Origin: an uncultured Pelagibacteraceae bacterium
GTDB taxonomy: Bacteria > Pseudomonadota > Alphaproteobacteria > Pelagibacterales > Pelagibacteraceae
Direction of reading: 5' to 3'
NCBI GenBank assembly: GCA_902549785.1
Contig: CACCWT010000002.1
Span: 1-64,000 of the forward strand
Length of the DNA stretch: 64,000 bases
Shown here: one piece after another, positions 9,066 through 19,335 of the stretch
Layout of the letters: each line of letters begins with the position of its first letter
How positions within the stretch are numbered: position 1 is the stretch's first letter
Notes under the pieces: model-generated
The model's database searches: none
What the model was told of the DNA's origin: nothing
Seen by the model: the letters and a program-made list of their open reading frames with translations, nothing else
Program-made: the position numbers and the translations under genes

Positions 9066-10500
9066 TCCTAAAATTAAGGAAGAGTGTGCGGTTTTTGGAA
9101 TAAGTAATTCTGCTGATGCTTCTACCCTTGCAGCTTTAGGCCTGCATGCCCTTCAACATAGAGGGCAAGAAGGCTGTGGTATTGTTTCATACGATGGAGA
9201 AAAATATCATTCAGAAAAAAGATTTGGGTTAGTTGGTGATAACTTTAACGATGAAAAAGTTTTAAAAAAACTTCCAGGAAAATACGCAATTGGACATAAT
9301 CGCTACTCAACAACAGGTGGAACTGCTTTAAGGAATGTGCAGCCTTTTTTTGCTGATACAAATGCAGGTGGTATTGGTGTTGCACATAATGGTAATCTTA
9401 CAAATGCTATAACTTTAAGGAATAAATTAGTTCAGGATGGTGCTATATTTTATACAACATCTGATACTGAGACCATTGTTCAATTAATTGCTAAATCAAA
9501 AAGAGTAAAAACTATAGATAAAATCATTGATGCTATATTTCAAATTCAAGGTGGTTATGCACTTGTAATGATGACACAAAATACTCTAATAGGTGTAAGA
9601 GATCCCTACGGAATTAGACCGTTAGTAATTGGTAAATTGAAAAACTCATATGTATTTGCCTCTGAAACATGTGCGTTTGATATTATTGGAGCAAAATTTG
9701 TAAGAGAAGTTGAAAATGGAGAAATTGTTTATATTGAAAATGATGAATTAAAAAGTATTAAACCATTTCCACCAAGAAAGATCAGGCCTTGCGTATTTGA
9801 ATATATTTATTTCTCTAGGCCAGATAGTATTTTAAACGGCAAAACTGCGTATGAATATAGAAAAAGCTTTGGCTTACAGTTAGCGAAAGAGGATAAAATA
9901 GAAGCAGATCTAGTTGTGCCAGTTCCAGACTCAGGTAACGCAGCTGCATTAGGATATGCTGAAGAAAAAAGTCTCAAATTTGATTTAGGTTTAATTAGAA
10001 ACCATTATGTTGGAAGGACTTTTATTGAACCATCTCAACAAATTAGAAGTTTAGGAGTTAAGTTAAAATTAAATCCAAATATTTCTGTGATTAAAGATAA
10101 AAGAATAATTCTAGTTGATGACTCACTTGTTAGAGGTACCACATCGTCAAAAATAGTAAAAATGTTATATGACTCTGGAGCAAAAGAAGTTCACGTGAGA
10201 ATAGCAAGCCCAGAAATAAAATTTCCTGATTTTTATGGTGTTGATACACCAACTAAAAAAGAACTTTTGGCTGCAAACAAATCAACAGCAGAAATTTGTG
10301 AATTTATAAAAGCAAAGTCACTAAAATTCCTAAGTTTGAATGGTTTATATTTAGGAATGGGATTTGAGAAAAGAAATGAAAATTATCCACAATTAACAGA
10401 TCATCACTTTACTGGGGAATACCCTGTAAAAATAATTGATGAACTAGGTGAAGATAAAGTAACCCAACTTTCCTTATTAAGCACGGCATCAAATAATTAA
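9031..10500 (+). CDS. purF: Amidophosphoribosyltransferase
   Basis: First committed step of purine synthesis: PRPP plus glutamine to 5-phosphoribosylamine. The N-terminal nucleophile Cys19 follows an 18-residue leader (EEC-AVFGIS), so the protein is of the kind made with a propeptide that must be removed. The N-terminal Ntn glutaminase domain has NGNLTN, and the PRPP-binding loop ILVDDSLVRGTTS is at about 358-371. The position of an Fe-S ligand in B. subtilis PurF reads FPDFYG here (Asp instead of Cys), so an Fe-S cluster is unlikely. It overlaps cvpA by 35 bases. Confidence 0.96.
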   Translation: MKKLKKKFKIYDPKIKEECAVFGISNSADASTLAALGLHALQHRGQEGCGIVSYDGEKYHSEKRFGLVGDNFNDEKVLKKLPGKYAIGHNRYSTTGGTALRNVQPFFADTNAGGIGVAHNGNLTNAITLRNKLVQDGAIFYTTSDTETIVQLIAKSKRVKTIDKIIDAIFQIQGGYALVMMTQNTLIGVRDPYGIRPLVIGKLKNSYVFASETCAFDIIGAKFVREVENGEIVYIENDELKSIKPFPPRKIRPCVFEYIYFSRPDSILNGKTAYEYRKSFGLQLAKEDKIEADLVVPVPDSGNAAALGYAEEKSLKFDLGLIRNHYVGRTFIEPSQQIRSLGVKLKLNPNISVIKDKRIILVDDSLVRGTTSSKIVKMLYDSGAKEVHVRIASPEIKFPDFYGVDTPTKKELLAANKSTAEICEFIKAKSLKFLSLNGLYLGMGFEKRNENYPQLTDHHFTGEYPVKIIDELGEDKVTQLSLLSTASNN

Positions 10501-10501
10501 T

Positions 10502-11059
10502 ATGAAAAAAGTAAGTTTTACAGAAATGAAGAACGGTACTAAAGATGACTATCAACTTTTGGAAAAATTAGAGAGCCAATATGAAAGAAAAACTGCAGAT
10601 AGAATTTTAGATTATTTAGCTTCACAAACTTCAACACTTGAAGGGTATCAGATCACAAGATTAGAACACTCATTACAAGCTGCAACAAGAGCTTATAAAA
10701 ACGGAGAAAATGAGGAAATGGTTGTAGCAACATTGTTACATGATCTTGGAGATGAGTTAGCTCCAATGAATCATTCTCAGTACGCAGCATCAGTAATTAG
10801 ACCTTACGTTTCAGAAAAAACTTACTGGATTATTTTACACCATGGTCTATTTCAAACTTACTATTCTGCAGAGCACTTAGGTGGGGATAAGAATGCAAGA
10901 GAAAAATATAAGAATGCAGAACATTATCAAGCAACAATAGATTTTTGTGAAAAATATGATCAAGCTTCTTTTGATCCAAATTATAAATCGATGACTTTAA
11001 AAGAATTTGAGCCAATGGTTAGGAATATTTTTTCTAGAAAACCTTACTACCATCACTAA
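10502..11059 (+). CDS. HD-domain metal-dependent oxygenase/phosphohydrolase (PhnZ/TmpB-like)
   Basis: 185 residues with an HD-type metal centre: His56, His80-Asp81 in LLHDLGDE, His91, His113/His114 and Asp158 in DQASFDPNY. The 24-residue gap from the first His to the HD pair and the C-terminal DQASFDPNY motif match the family of predicted HD phosphohydrolases that contains PhnZ and TmpB, di-iron oxygenases that cleave C-P bonds. That resemblance comes from memory. No PhnY-like or phosphonate transport gene is seen nearby, so its substrate is unknown. It begins one base after purF and is in the same operon. Confidence 0.7.
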   Translation: MKKVSFTEMKNGTKDDYQLLEKLESQYERKTADRILDYLASQTSTLEGYQITRLEHSLQAATRAYKNGENEEMVVATLLHDLGDELAPMNHSQYAASVIRPYVSEKTYWIILHHGLFQTYYSAEHLGGDKNAREKYKNAEHYQATIDFCEKYDQASFDPNYKSMTLKEFEPMVRNIFSRKPYYHH

Positions 11060-11060
11060 A

Positions 11061-13001
11061 TTGTCTAATATTTTAAAAAACGAAAAAAGTCCGTATCTTC
11101 AACAACATAAAGATAATCCTGTCGATTGGTTTCCTTGGAATAAAAAAACTTTAGATAAAGCAAAGAAGGAAAAAAAACCTATATTTTTAAGTGTCGGTTA
11201 TGCAAGCTGTCACTGGTGTCATGTTATGGCTCATGAGAGTTTCGAAAATGAAGAAACTGCGAAACTAATGAATGAAAAGTTTATAAATATTAAAGTTGAT
11301 AGAGAGGAAAGACCAGACTTAGATTATGTCTTTCAAAAAAGCTTATCAATACTAACTGGAGCTCAAGGTGGATGGCCATTATCAATGTTTTTAGACGAAA
11401 ATGGTGTGCCTTTTACTGGTGGCACTTACTTTCCACCAAAGGAAATTCAAGGAAGACCTGACTTTAAAAAAGTCTTAAATAACGTTCATATCGTGTACAA
11501 TGAAAACAGAGAGAAAATTCTAGCTCAAGCACCACAAGTTAAAGAAATATTCTCAAAAATTAATCAGAGATCTGCAGTTTTAAATCAACCTTTGGAGCCA
11601 TTTGTTGAGAAAATTATTAATTATTTAGATGAAAATAACGGAAGTTTTAAAGGAGCTCCAAAGTTCCCCCAATTTTATTTATTTGATGCAATGTTTTACT
11701 TTTATTTAAAAACTAAAAATAAAAATTATTTTAAACCCGTTGAAGTTTTACTAAATAATCTTTGTTCGAAAGGTATTTATGATCAACTTGAAGGAGGAAT
11801 TTCAAGATATGCTGTTGATGAAAAATGGATAATTCCTCACTTTGAAAAAATGCTTTATGATAATATCCAATTTATTGATCTCTTGACTAAATTTTATCAA
11901 AATACAAAAAATGATTATTTTAAAAATAAACTTTTACAAACAATTCAATATTTTAATAATGAATTTAAAAACAAAGAAGAATTATATGGTTCCGCATATG
12001 ACGCTGATAGCGAAGGTGTTGAAGGAAAATATTATGTTTGGTCATATACAGAATTAAAAAATATTTTAAAAGATGATATTAAATTTTTAGAAAATAATTA
12101 TGAAATTTCCCAAAGTGGTAATTTTGAAGGAAATAATATCATGGTAGAAAAAAATTTAATACTTGATGGAGACAAAAATACCCTAGATCAGATAAAAAAT
12201 AAATTACTTAATATTAGAAGAAAAAGAATAAAACCATTTTTTGATGATAAATCTCAAACTGATTTAAATGCATATATGCTCCAAGTTCTTCTCAAAACTT
12301 CAGTAAATTTAGACGATGAAGATTTAAAAAGTAACACGATAGAAACAATTGAAATATTAAATAATAAATTGCATCAAAAAATTATTCATTGTTATGAAAA
12401 TAAAGAAATAGAAACTTTTCTTGAGGACTACGTATATTATGCATTACTCATGATAACGCTATATGAAGTTAATGCTGACAAAAAAGCTTTAGAAAAATCA
12501 ATAAAAATAATGAATGATACTTGGGAATTATTCTTTAATAAAGAAACGAAGCTGTTCCAGAAAAATATTATTAAAGATAATGATTTGTTTGCAAGTCCAC
12601 TAGACTTGAATGATAGCAATATACCAAATGGTAATAGTGTTTATCTACTAATTTCAAATAAATTATATTCAATTACAAATGATAAAATATGGTCTGAAAG
12701 AAATGAGGTTCTTAAAAAATCATTTCATCAAGTTTTAAACTCTTATTATTCACAAATGTTTAGCTTTATTAAAACTCTAGATATTTGCGATAATAGTTTA
12801 TCATTCACATTCAGTGGAACATCTCAGTCTATTAGGGAAATGCAGGTTTATTTACAAAAAGAATATCTTGGAGTTGCTACATTTGTTTATCAATTAAATA
12901 ATGATCCAAAACCTAGTGTTATAATATGTAAAAACAAAACTTGTTCCAATAAATTAACTAATATAAACGAAGCTGTTGAATATCTAAGTAAGAGTGATTA
13001 A
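11061..13001 (+). CDS. Thioredoxin-domain DUF255 protein (YyaL / SPATA20 family)
   Basis: A large two-part protein: an N-terminal thioredoxin-like domain followed by an (alpha/alpha) six-barrel like those of N-acylglucosamine epimerases. The hallmark start [17 protein letters not shown] and the [11 protein letters not shown] motif (Cys about 50 and 53) are clear, as are [13 protein letters not shown] and GGTYFPP. Function is not established for the family. I prefer the TTG at 11061, one base after the previous stop, because the family sequence begins right there; a TTG at 11007 would add 18 unlikely residues inside the HD gene. Confidence 0.85.
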   Translation: MSNILKNEKSPYLQQHKDNPVDWFPWNKKTLDKAKKEKKPIFLSVGYASCHWCHVMAHESFENEETAKLMNEKFINIKVDREERPDLDYVFQKSLSILTGAQGGWPLSMFLDENGVPFTGGTYFPPKEIQGRPDFKKVLNNVHIVYNENREKILAQAPQVKEIFSKINQRSAVLNQPLEPFVEKIINYLDENNGSFKGAPKFPQFYLFDAMFYFYLKTKNKNYFKPVEVLLNNLCSKGIYDQLEGGISRYAVDEKWIIPHFEKMLYDNIQFIDLLTKFYQNTKNDYFKNKLLQTIQYFNNEFKNKEELYGSAYDADSEGVEGKYYVWSYTELKNILKDDIKFLENNYEISQSGNFEGNNIMVEKNLILDGDKNTLDQIKNKLLNIRRKRIKPFFDDKSQTDLNAYMLQVLLKTSVNLDDEDLKSNTIETIEILNNKLHQKIIHCYENKEIETFLEDYVYYALLMITLYEVNADKKALEKSIKIMNDTWELFFNKETKLFQKNIIKDNDLFASPLDLNDSNIPNGNSVYLLISNKLYSITNDKIWSERNEVLKKSFHQVLNSYYSQMFSFIKTLDICDNSLSFTFSGTSQSIREMQVYLQKEYLGVATFVYQLNNDPKPSVIICKNKTCSNKLTNINEAVEYLSKSD

Positions 13002-13010
13002 ATAATTAAT

Positions 13011-14300
13011 ATGAATAAAGATGATATAATAGATCATTTTAAATCGGGAATTAAGGAAACTATAAATTCCAAAATAGGTGTTGAGCACGAAAAATTCCTT
13101 TTCTATAAGAAGAATAATAAAAGAATTAATTATTCTACAATTAAAGATATTTTCAAAATTTTATATGAATTTGGTTGGAAACCATCCTATGAAGGTGAGA
13201 ATGTTATAGCGTTAAATAAAGATAATAAGAGTATAACTTTAGAACCAGGTAATCAAATTGAGCTTGCAGGTGCTCAATTAAATAATATTCATGAAGTTTG
13301 CTCTGAAGCTAATAATTATTTGTTTGAACTTAAACAAGTTGTTGAAAAATTAGATTTAAAAATAGTAAGTGCTGGATTTGATCCAATATCTAAATTGTCT
13401 GAAATTCCGAACAATCCAAAAAAAAGATATGAAGTAATGACAAAGGATATGCCTAAAGGCGGACCTCTGAGTTTAGATATGATGTATAGAACATCTGGGA
13501 CACAGCTAAATCTAGACTACACGTCTGAGAATGATTTTATAAAAAAGTTTAAATTAGCAAATAGTTTAGTTCCGTTAAGTATCGCGCTTTTTGCAAACTC
13601 ATCAATAGTTGAGAAAAAAGATAGTAAATACTTATCATACCGATCAAAAGTATGGCAAGAAACATCAAGGGGTGGCCTTCCAGAAATTTTTTTAGAAAAT
13701 GTTGATTTTGAAAAATATGCTGATTTTGTAATGGATTATCCAATACTGTTTTTAAAAAAAGATGATAAATATTTATCTGGTAAAAATTATAAATTTTCTG
13801 ATTATATGAATGGTAATATTCAAGAAATTAATAAATCTTTACCAAGTATTGACGATCTTGGATTGCATCTAAGTACTATATTTACAGAGAATAGATTAAA
13901 ACAATATATCGAATTAAGATCTATGGATACTTGTGGTTGGGACTGTATCTGTGCTGGCCCTGCTTTTTTTACTGGTCTTTTATACGGTAATTTAGACGAA
14001 GCATTAGAATTCATTTCAAAATGGGAAAAGAAAGATTTATTGAATGCGTATAAAGATGCGCCTATGAAAGGACTTGATACAAATTTAATGGGTAAAGATA
14101 TGATTTATTGGATCTCTAACTTGTTAAAAATTGCTCAAAAAGGCTTAGAAAAGAGAGATTTTATTGGAAAAAGCGGTACAAACGAAACTAAATACTTGGA
14201 ACATCTAAATAAGATTATCAATAATAAAGAAACAGTGGCCAGTCATGTTATAAATAAATTCTCTAAATTTCAAAATTTAGAAGATTTATATGACAAATAA
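13011..14300 (+). CDS. gshA: Glutamate-cysteine ligase, plant/proteobacterial type
   Basis: First step of glutathione synthesis: ATP-dependent joining of L-glutamate gamma-carboxyl to L-cysteine. At 429 residues it matches the alphaproteobacterial/plant type rather than the longer E. coli type. Visible motifs are GVEHEKFL near the start (about 23-30), ITLEPGNQIELAGAQL, MYRTSGTQLNLDY, and YIELRSMDTCGWDC. Its last 11 bases overlap gshB, and together they supply glutathione, which also serves the gloA and GFA-family genes in this window. Confidence 0.92.
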   Translation: MNKDDIIDHFKSGIKETINSKIGVEHEKFLFYKKNNKRINYSTIKDIFKILYEFGWKPSYEGENVIALNKDNKSITLEPGNQIELAGAQLNNIHEVCSEANNYLFELKQVVEKLDLKIVSAGFDPISKLSEIPNNPKKRYEVMTKDMPKGGPLSLDMMYRTSGTQLNLDYTSENDFIKKFKLANSLVPLSIALFANSSIVEKKDSKYLSYRSKVWQETSRGGLPEIFLENVDFEKYADFVMDYPILFLKKDDKYLSGKNYKFSDYMNGNIQEINKSLPSIDDLGLHLSTIFTENRLKQYIELRSMDTCGWDCICAGPAFFTGLLYGNLDEALEFISKWEKKDLLNAYKDAPMKGLDTNLMGKDMIYWISNLLKIAQKGLEKRDFIGKSGTNETKYLEHLNKIINNKETVASHVINKFSKFQNLEDLYDK

Positions 14301-15216
14301 AATAATAGGCATACAAGGCGATAAATTAGATAAAATTAATATATCTTCTGATACATCAATATTTTTAGCTCATGAAGCTCAGAAACTAGGATATAAAATA
14401 TTTTATTATACCCCTTCAAACTTATCCATCATCAAAAATAAAACATATGCAAATGGAGTATTTTTAAAATTAAATTATGAAAGAAAAAAATTTTATAAAA
14501 TTTATAAAAAACAAAAAATTGACGTTGAAAATCTTAAATTTATTTTAATTAGGCAGGATCCTCCGTTTAATTCAGAATATTTAATTACTACTCTCATTTT
14601 AGATGATTTAAAAAAAACAAGAGTAATAAATAACCCAGTGGCCATTAGAAATGTATCTGAAAAATTATATTCGAAAAAATTCATAAAATATATGCCAGAC
14701 ACAATATTTTCAAATAATATTGAAGAAGTTAAGAAGTTTTATAATCAAAATAAAAGTATAATTATGAAACCTATTAACGGATACGGAGGTAATCAAATTC
14801 ATCTTATTAAAAATAAGTTTAACAAAAAACTTATTACAAATTTTTTAAATAAAAATGGCCATTCAATGTTTCAAAAATTTTTAAAAAATATTTCTAGAGG
14901 AGATAAAAGAGTTTTTATTATTAATGGTAAAGTATGTGGTGCAATTTCACGAGTTCCCAAGAAAGGTTCATTTTTAAGTAATATGAGCAAAGGCGCTGTA
15001 CCGAAACTTACTAGCCTTACCAAAAAAGAAATTAGGATTTCAAAAATTATTGGTAAAAGATTAAAGAAAGATAATATTTATTTTGCTGGGATAGACTTTA
15101 TAGATCAACATTTAAATGGAGATATAAATGTAACCTCTCCTACTGGATTAAAAACATACTACGACCTATCTAAAATAAATCTTGCTAAGACATTTTGGAA
15201 AGGTTTAAAAGCTTGA
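14290..15216 (+). CDS. gshB: Glutathione synthetase
   Basis: Adds glycine to gamma-glutamylcysteine with ATP. A 308-residue ATP-grasp enzyme: IRQDPPFNSEYL in the N-terminal domain, PINGYGGNQIHLI as the ATP-grasp glycine-rich loop (about 159-171), GDKRVFIINGKVCGAI, and the metal-binding end DINVTSPTGLK. It is a lysine- and asparagine-rich divergent member, but order and motifs are complete. It overlaps gshA at its start and the next transporter at its end. Confidence 0.92.
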   Translation: MTNKIIGIQGDKLDKINISSDTSIFLAHEAQKLGYKIFYYTPSNLSIIKNKTYANGVFLKLNYERKKFYKIYKKQKIDVENLKFILIRQDPPFNSEYLITTLILDDLKKTRVINNPVAIRNVSEKLYSKKFIKYMPDTIFSNNIEEVKKFYNQNKSIIMKPINGYGGNQIHLIKNKFNKKLITNFLNKNGHSMFQKFLKNISRGDKRVFIINGKVCGAISRVPKKGSFLSNMSKGAVPKLTSLTKKEIRISKIIGKRLKKDNIYFAGIDFIDQHLNGDINVTSPTGLKTYYDLSKINLAKTFWKGLKA

Positions 15217-16088
15217 ATAAATTATCTGATCAAAAAAAAGGATCATTGCTAGCTTTCGTTGCTGTAATGTTCATAACACCTGACTCACTTTTAATTAGAC
15301 TTTCTAATATCGAAACTTGGGGAATGCTTTTTTATAGAGGTATAATCCCTTTTTTTATAGTTTTTATTGGATTGTTATTATTTTATAGAAAAAATTTCAT
15401 AAAAGCATTTTTCAAAGTTGGCACTGTTGGTATATTTTATGCTATCAGCTTTTCAATATGTAATATTACTTTCATAATATCTATTCAAAATACTAATGTA
15501 GCTAATACCTTGATCATGATTGCATTAGCACCAATGCTATCTGCAATTTTAGGTGCTATTTTTCTAAAAGAGATACCTGGTAAGGGAACTTGGATAGCTA
15601 TTTTTATTACATTTTTTGCTGTTTTGTTCATATTCTATGACTCCATTAAAATAGGAAATCTCTTTGGAAATATTATGGGATTTGTTACCGCTGCAGGGTT
15701 AGCAGTCAACGCTGTATTGATAAGATATGCTAAAGACAGAGATCTTTTGCCATCTGCTGTCATGGGAAAATTAGGAGTTGCAGTTTTTGCCTTCTTTTTT
15801 GTAGAAAACTTCAATTTAGTCGGATCTGATCAGATTTATATACCTTTGATGTGCATAGTTTGTGTAGCTCTTCCATTTGTTTTAGTAACAATTGCACCTA
15901 GGTTTATTCCAGCTGAGGAAGTGAATTTGTTTTTCTTGCTTGAAACCATAATTGGACCAATTTGGGTTTGGTTGGTTATTAAAGAGCAACCAACTTTAGA
16001 GACCATTATTGGGGGAATTATAATTATAACAACTATAGGCATCCACTCATTTTTAAAATTAAGAGAACCTCAAAAAATTATTAATTAA
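15213..16088 (+). CDS. EamA/DMT-superfamily transporter
   Basis: About 291 residues and ten hydrophobic segments arranged as two EamA repeats; the second contains the typical FFLLETIIGPIWVWL and the first NTLIMIALAPMLSAILGAIFLKE. DMT proteins usually move amino acids, nucleotide or metabolite overflow across the inner membrane; substrate cannot be told. I place the start at TTG 15213, which overlaps the gshB stop in a TTGA arrangement; another TTG 18 bases upstream is possible. Following gshAB suggests, but does not show, a link to thiols. Confidence 0.82.
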   Translation: MNKLSDQKKGSLLAFVAVMFITPDSLLIRLSNIETWGMLFYRGIIPFFIVFIGLLLFYRKNFIKAFFKVGTVGIFYAISFSICNITFIISIQNTNVANTLIMIALAPMLSAILGAIFLKEIPGKGTWIAIFITFFAVLFIFYDSIKIGNLFGNIMGFVTAAGLAVNAVLIRYAKDRDLLPSAVMGKLGVAVFAFFFVENFNLVGSDQIYIPLMCIVCVALPFVLVTIAPRFIPAEEVNLFFLLETIIGPIWVWLVIKEQPTLETIIGGIIIITTIGIHSFLKLREPQKIIN

Positions 16089-16129
16089 TTTCTTGATTTA
16101 ATATTAATTCATCCATAGATAGCGAAATT

Positions 16130-17452
16130 ATGGAGAAGATATTAAAAAACTCATGGGCCCTTTTTACTGGAATGGGACTAATTATGTTAGCTCACGGTTT
16201 CCAAGTATCCTTGCTAGGAGTAAGAGCCGTACATGAGAGTTTTAGTATAACAGCTACAGGGTTTATGTTAACGGGGTATTTTGTTGGGTACTTTATCGGT
16301 GCACGATCAGTACCTATCCTTGTTTCAAGGGTAGGACACATAAGGGTGTTTGCAGCTTTTGCCTCAATTGCATCAATAGTCGTATTAGTTCACTCAATTG
16401 TAATAAATCCTTTTACTTGGTTTGTGCTTAGAGTTTTTTCAGGATTTTCTATGGTTTGTCTTTATACCATTGCAGAAAGTTGGTTAAACGATAGGGCAAG
16501 TAATAAAAATAGAGGAAGTGTTTTATCAATTTATATGATTGTACTCTTTAGTTCTATGGCAATAGGAATGTTTTTTTTAAATTTTAGTAGACCTGAAAAC
16601 TTTCAACCTTTTATCTTAGTTTCATTATTTATGTCTTTATCACTTGTTCCAATTCTACTTACAAAAAAGAAAGCTCCAAAATTTAAAAAAATTATTGGAA
16701 TGAAAATTAAAGAACTTTATGAAGCCTCCCCGTTTGGTATGGTAAGTGCTGTTTTGTGTGGTGTTTGTCATTCTGCAATGTTTGCATTAATTGCCGTGTA
16801 TGCTGCGGCAATGAATTTTAGCATATTTGAAATATCTTTTGTAACTTTTCTAGTTGCAATTTCTGGTGCTATCTCACAATGGCCAATTGGAAAACTATCT
16901 GATATTTATGACAGAAGGACAGTAACTGTTTATTCGACGTTTGCTGCAGCTTTTTTTGCGCTATGTGCAATTTTTTCTGTAGGTACAATGCATTTGCCCG
17001 ATGGATTAGCAAGTTCAAAGTTTTGGTTTTATGTGTTTACAGGTTTATATGCATTTTTTAGTCTTCCAATGTTCGCATTAATATTTGCGCATACAAATGA
17101 TTTTGTAGCTAAAGAAAAGTTTGTTTCTGCAGGTGCAGGTTTACAATTTGCTTTTGGTATGGGAGCTATGAGTGGTCCATTTTTGTGCTCTTTGTTTATG
17201 GATTTTGTTGGCGAAAATGGCTATTTTATTTTTTTGATCATATTTCATATTTTGATAGGTATGTACGGTGTATATAGAATGAGGGTAAGAGAAGTTATTG
17301 AAAACCCTGAGTCTCAGTTTACACCTTTGCCAACAACAATTACGCCAATCGGTTTAGAATTAAATCCAGCGGCTGAACCTATTGAAGAACCATCAAAATC
17401 AGACTCAAATAATGTAAATGGGACTAAGGAAGTCACAAATACTTTAGGGTAA
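16130..17452 (+). CDS. MFS transporter
   Basis: 440 residues with twelve predicted membrane helices in two halves. The start LFTGMGLIMLAHGFQVSLLGVRA (in part) and GYFVGYFIGA, and the second-half loop QWPIGKLSDIYDRRTV (the cytoplasmic signature of MFS loops), place it in the YcaD/YbfB-like MFS group. The last 45 residues are hydrophilic and proline/asparagine-rich. The substrate is unknown. It lies 41 bases after the EamA gene in the same direction and converges with the next gene. Confidence 0.82.
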   Translation: MEKILKNSWALFTGMGLIMLAHGFQVSLLGVRAVHESFSITATGFMLTGYFVGYFIGARSVPILVSRVGHIRVFAAFASIASIVVLVHSIVINPFTWFVLRVFSGFSMVCLYTIAESWLNDRASNKNRGSVLSIYMIVLFSSMAIGMFFLNFSRPENFQPFILVSLFMSLSLVPILLTKKKAPKFKKIIGMKIKELYEASPFGMVSAVLCGVCHSAMFALIAVYAAAMNFSIFEISFVTFLVAISGAISQWPIGKLSDIYDRRTVTVYSTFAAAFFALCAIFSVGTMHLPDGLASSKFWFYVFTGLYAFFSLPMFALIFAHTNDFVAKEKFVSAGAGLQFAFGMGAMSGPFLCSLFMDFVGENGYFIFLIIFHILIGMYGVYRMRVREVIENPESQFTPLPTTITPIGLELNPAAEPIEEPSKSDSNNVNGTKEVTNTLG

Positions 17453-17483
17453 TTCTTAATAAAATTAATAATTAACAAAACAA

Positions 17484-18509
17484 TTAATATCCTAGATCAG
17501 GGTCCACTTGATTAGATAGTTCTTTTTTATCAATAAATAGTTTTAAATTATCAAAAAACTTTTCTAAAACCATTTCTATATATTTTCCTTTACTATCTGA
17601 CGATATGTGAGGTGTAATTACCAAATTTGGAGTATCCCAGAATTTAGAATTTCTATTTAAAGGCTCTTCTGAAAAAACATCTAAAATTGCTCCAGAAATT
17701 TCATTTTTTTTTAATTTTTTTTGTAGATGCTCATAATCCATTACAGATTGACGACCTATATTAACAATTCCACAGAAAGGTTTTAAAACATCTAATCTTT
17801 TTTTATTAATTAAATCTTTTGTTTCATTTGTTTCAGGAACAGCTAAATAGAGAAAATCGGCTTTAGGTAAAACTTCATCAATTTTATCAAAAGTTATGAC
17901 CTTTGAACATCCTTCAACTTTTCTACCTCTTCTATTTATACCAATTACATTCGCACCTAAAGAACTGATATGTTTAATCATTGACCCTCCTAATGATCCA
18001 GTGCCTACAGCCACAACTGTTTTATTCTCAATTGGATTGCTTAAAAGAGTTATAAACTCCTTGTTTTTTTGATTAGTAATTATTTTTGTCATATGATTTT
18101 GAAGCATCAAAATACTCATTAAACCAAACTCTCCTGCTTTTTTTGCGTGTATCCCACTACTATTTGTTATGACTAAATCTTTTTTAATCCAATTAAATGG
18201 GTAAAGATGATTAACTCCTGCTGAAACAATGTGAATCCATTTTAAATTTGGTGCAATTTTACTTAAATCTTTTGTTGGAAAGTTCCATGCAAGTAAAATA
18301 TCTGCATTTTTCATCGAAGAAATCCAATTGTCATCATCCCAATCAACCAAATATGAGATTTTATTCTTTATCTCAGGATATTTATTAAGCTTGCTCTCAA
18401 ACAAATCTTTTGGAACACTACTATTTTTTTCACCTTCTAAATCACAAGGCAAAGAACCTTTTTTCCAGTGATTATTTCTTATATGAATTTTAATTTTTCC
18501 TTTGAGCAT
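17484..18509 (-). CDS. D-2-hydroxyacid dehydrogenase (NAD(P)-dependent)
   Basis: 341 residues of the D-isomer-specific 2-hydroxyacid dehydrogenase family. The NAD-binding motif is VGTGSLGGS, and the catalytic triad is seen as the Arg of NIGRQSV, the Glu of FSEEPLN and the His of TPHISS. The HIVSAGVNHL and AGEFGLMSILML segments resemble GhrA-type glyoxylate/hydroxypyruvate reductases. A role in reducing glyoxylate or hydroxypyruvate is inferred. It is transcribed alone, converging with the MFS gene. Confidence 0.85.
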   Translation of the reverse strand: MLKGKIKIHIRNNHWKKGSLPCDLEGEKNSSVPKDLFESKLNKYPEIKNKISYLVDWDDDNWISSMKNADILLAWNFPTKDLSKIAPNLKWIHIVSAGVNHLYPFNWIKKDLVITNSSGIHAKKAGEFGLMSILMLQNHMTKIITNQKNKEFITLLSNPIENKTVVAVGTGSLGGSMIKHISSLGANVIGINRRGRKVEGCSKVITFDKIDEVLPKADFLYLAVPETNETKDLINKKRLDVLKPFCGIVNIGRQSVMDYEHLQKKLKKNEISGAILDVFSEEPLNRNSKFWDTPNLVITPHISSDSKGKYIEMVLEKFFDNLKLFIDKKELSNQVDPDLGY

Positions 18510-18606
18510 TTAAAATTAAAATATACCAAAACTTTAAAAATTATAACAATGATTAAAGAAGGTTGTTCTCATAAAAAAATGTAATATTGTATAGAATATT
18601 TAAATT

Positions 18607-19092
18607 ATGCCTTCGTTTGATGTAATAAGTAAAATTAATTATCAAGAATTTGACAATGCTCTTGCAAATTGTTTAAGAGAAATTGCGAACCGATATGATT
18701 TTAAGGGACTTAATATTTCAATTGAAAGAAAAGATAAAATAATAACTACAATAGCGCCAGATGAATTAAAATTAAAACAAGTAAATGAATTGTTACAAGT
18801 TCATCTTGTAAGAAGAAAAGTAGATCCAAGGGTAATAATCGTTAAAAATTCAGAAGGTGCAGCCGGCGGCACCATTAGACAAGTCAGTGAATTAGCAGAG
18901 GGAATTAGTCAAGAAAATGCTAAGAAGATTATTGCTGATGTAAAAAAACTAAAACTAAAAATCCAAATTAAAATTCAAGGAGAAGAATTAAGAGCACAAG
19001 GAAAAAAAAGAGATGACCTTCAAGAAGCAATATCTGCTATACAAGGTATTGATATAGGACTTCCAATTGAATTTATAAACTTTAGAGATTAA
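18607..19092 (+). CDS. yajQ: YajQ-family nucleotide-binding protein
   Basis: 161 residues beginning MPSFDVISKINYQEFDNA and containing ANRYDFKG, both diagnostic of YajQ. Members bind cyclic di-GMP or nucleotides and RNA and have been tied to regulation, but the role in marine bacteria is unknown. The duplicated RRM-like fold (two alpha-beta domains) is expected. A 40-codon membrane microprotein begins six bases after its stop. Confidence 0.93.
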   Translation: MPSFDVISKINYQEFDNALANCLREIANRYDFKGLNISIERKDKIITTIAPDELKLKQVNELLQVHLVRRKVDPRVIIVKNSEGAAGGTIRQVSELAEGISQENAKKIIADVKKLKLKIQIKIQGEELRAQGKKRDDLQEAISAIQGIDIGLPIEFINFRD

Positions 19093-19098
19093 TTAAAT

Positions 19099-19221
19099 AT
19101 GACTGAAATCATTTTAGGTATATTCGTTATTATTGTCGTAAGTTTTTATTTATTTAGACCTACTTCAAAACAAGAAGAGAAAGATTTGAAATCTAAAAAT
19201 AATTGGCGTGGTGGATTTTAA
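19099..19221 (+). CDS. Small single-pass membrane protein (40 aa)
   Basis: ATG at 19099, stop TAA at 19219-19221, six bases after yajQ. The product begins MTEIILGIFVIIVVSFYLF, a single strongly hydrophobic helix, followed by a polar tail RPTSKQEEKDLKSKNNWRGG. This start-helix-charged-tail shape is typical of real small membrane proteins. I do not recognise a family. Co-direction and spacing suggest it is translated with yajQ. Confidence 0.5.
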   Translation: MTEIILGIFVIIVVSFYLFRPTSKQEEKDLKSKNNWRGGF

Positions 19222-19304
19222 AGGTTAAACTAAAACCAGAACTAGAACACGGTGAGATAAATTTGTTGAAAAATTTTATCGATTGGAAATTTGTTGAGCC
19301 TTAA
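19203..19304 (+). CDS. Possible 33-residue ORF overlapping the previous small gene
   Basis: From a TTG at 19203 to TAA at 19302-19304, in the -1 frame relative to the 40-residue protein, reading LKVKLKPELEHGEINLL and IDWKFVEP. It may be a separate short protein, the frameshifted tail of the preceding gene, or chance. There is no ATG and no clear ribosome site. Confidence 0.15.
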   Translation: MAWWILKVKLKPELEHGEINLLKNFIDWKFVEP

Positions 19305-19335
19305 TTAGCTTAATTAATTAAAGAAAGGGAAAACT

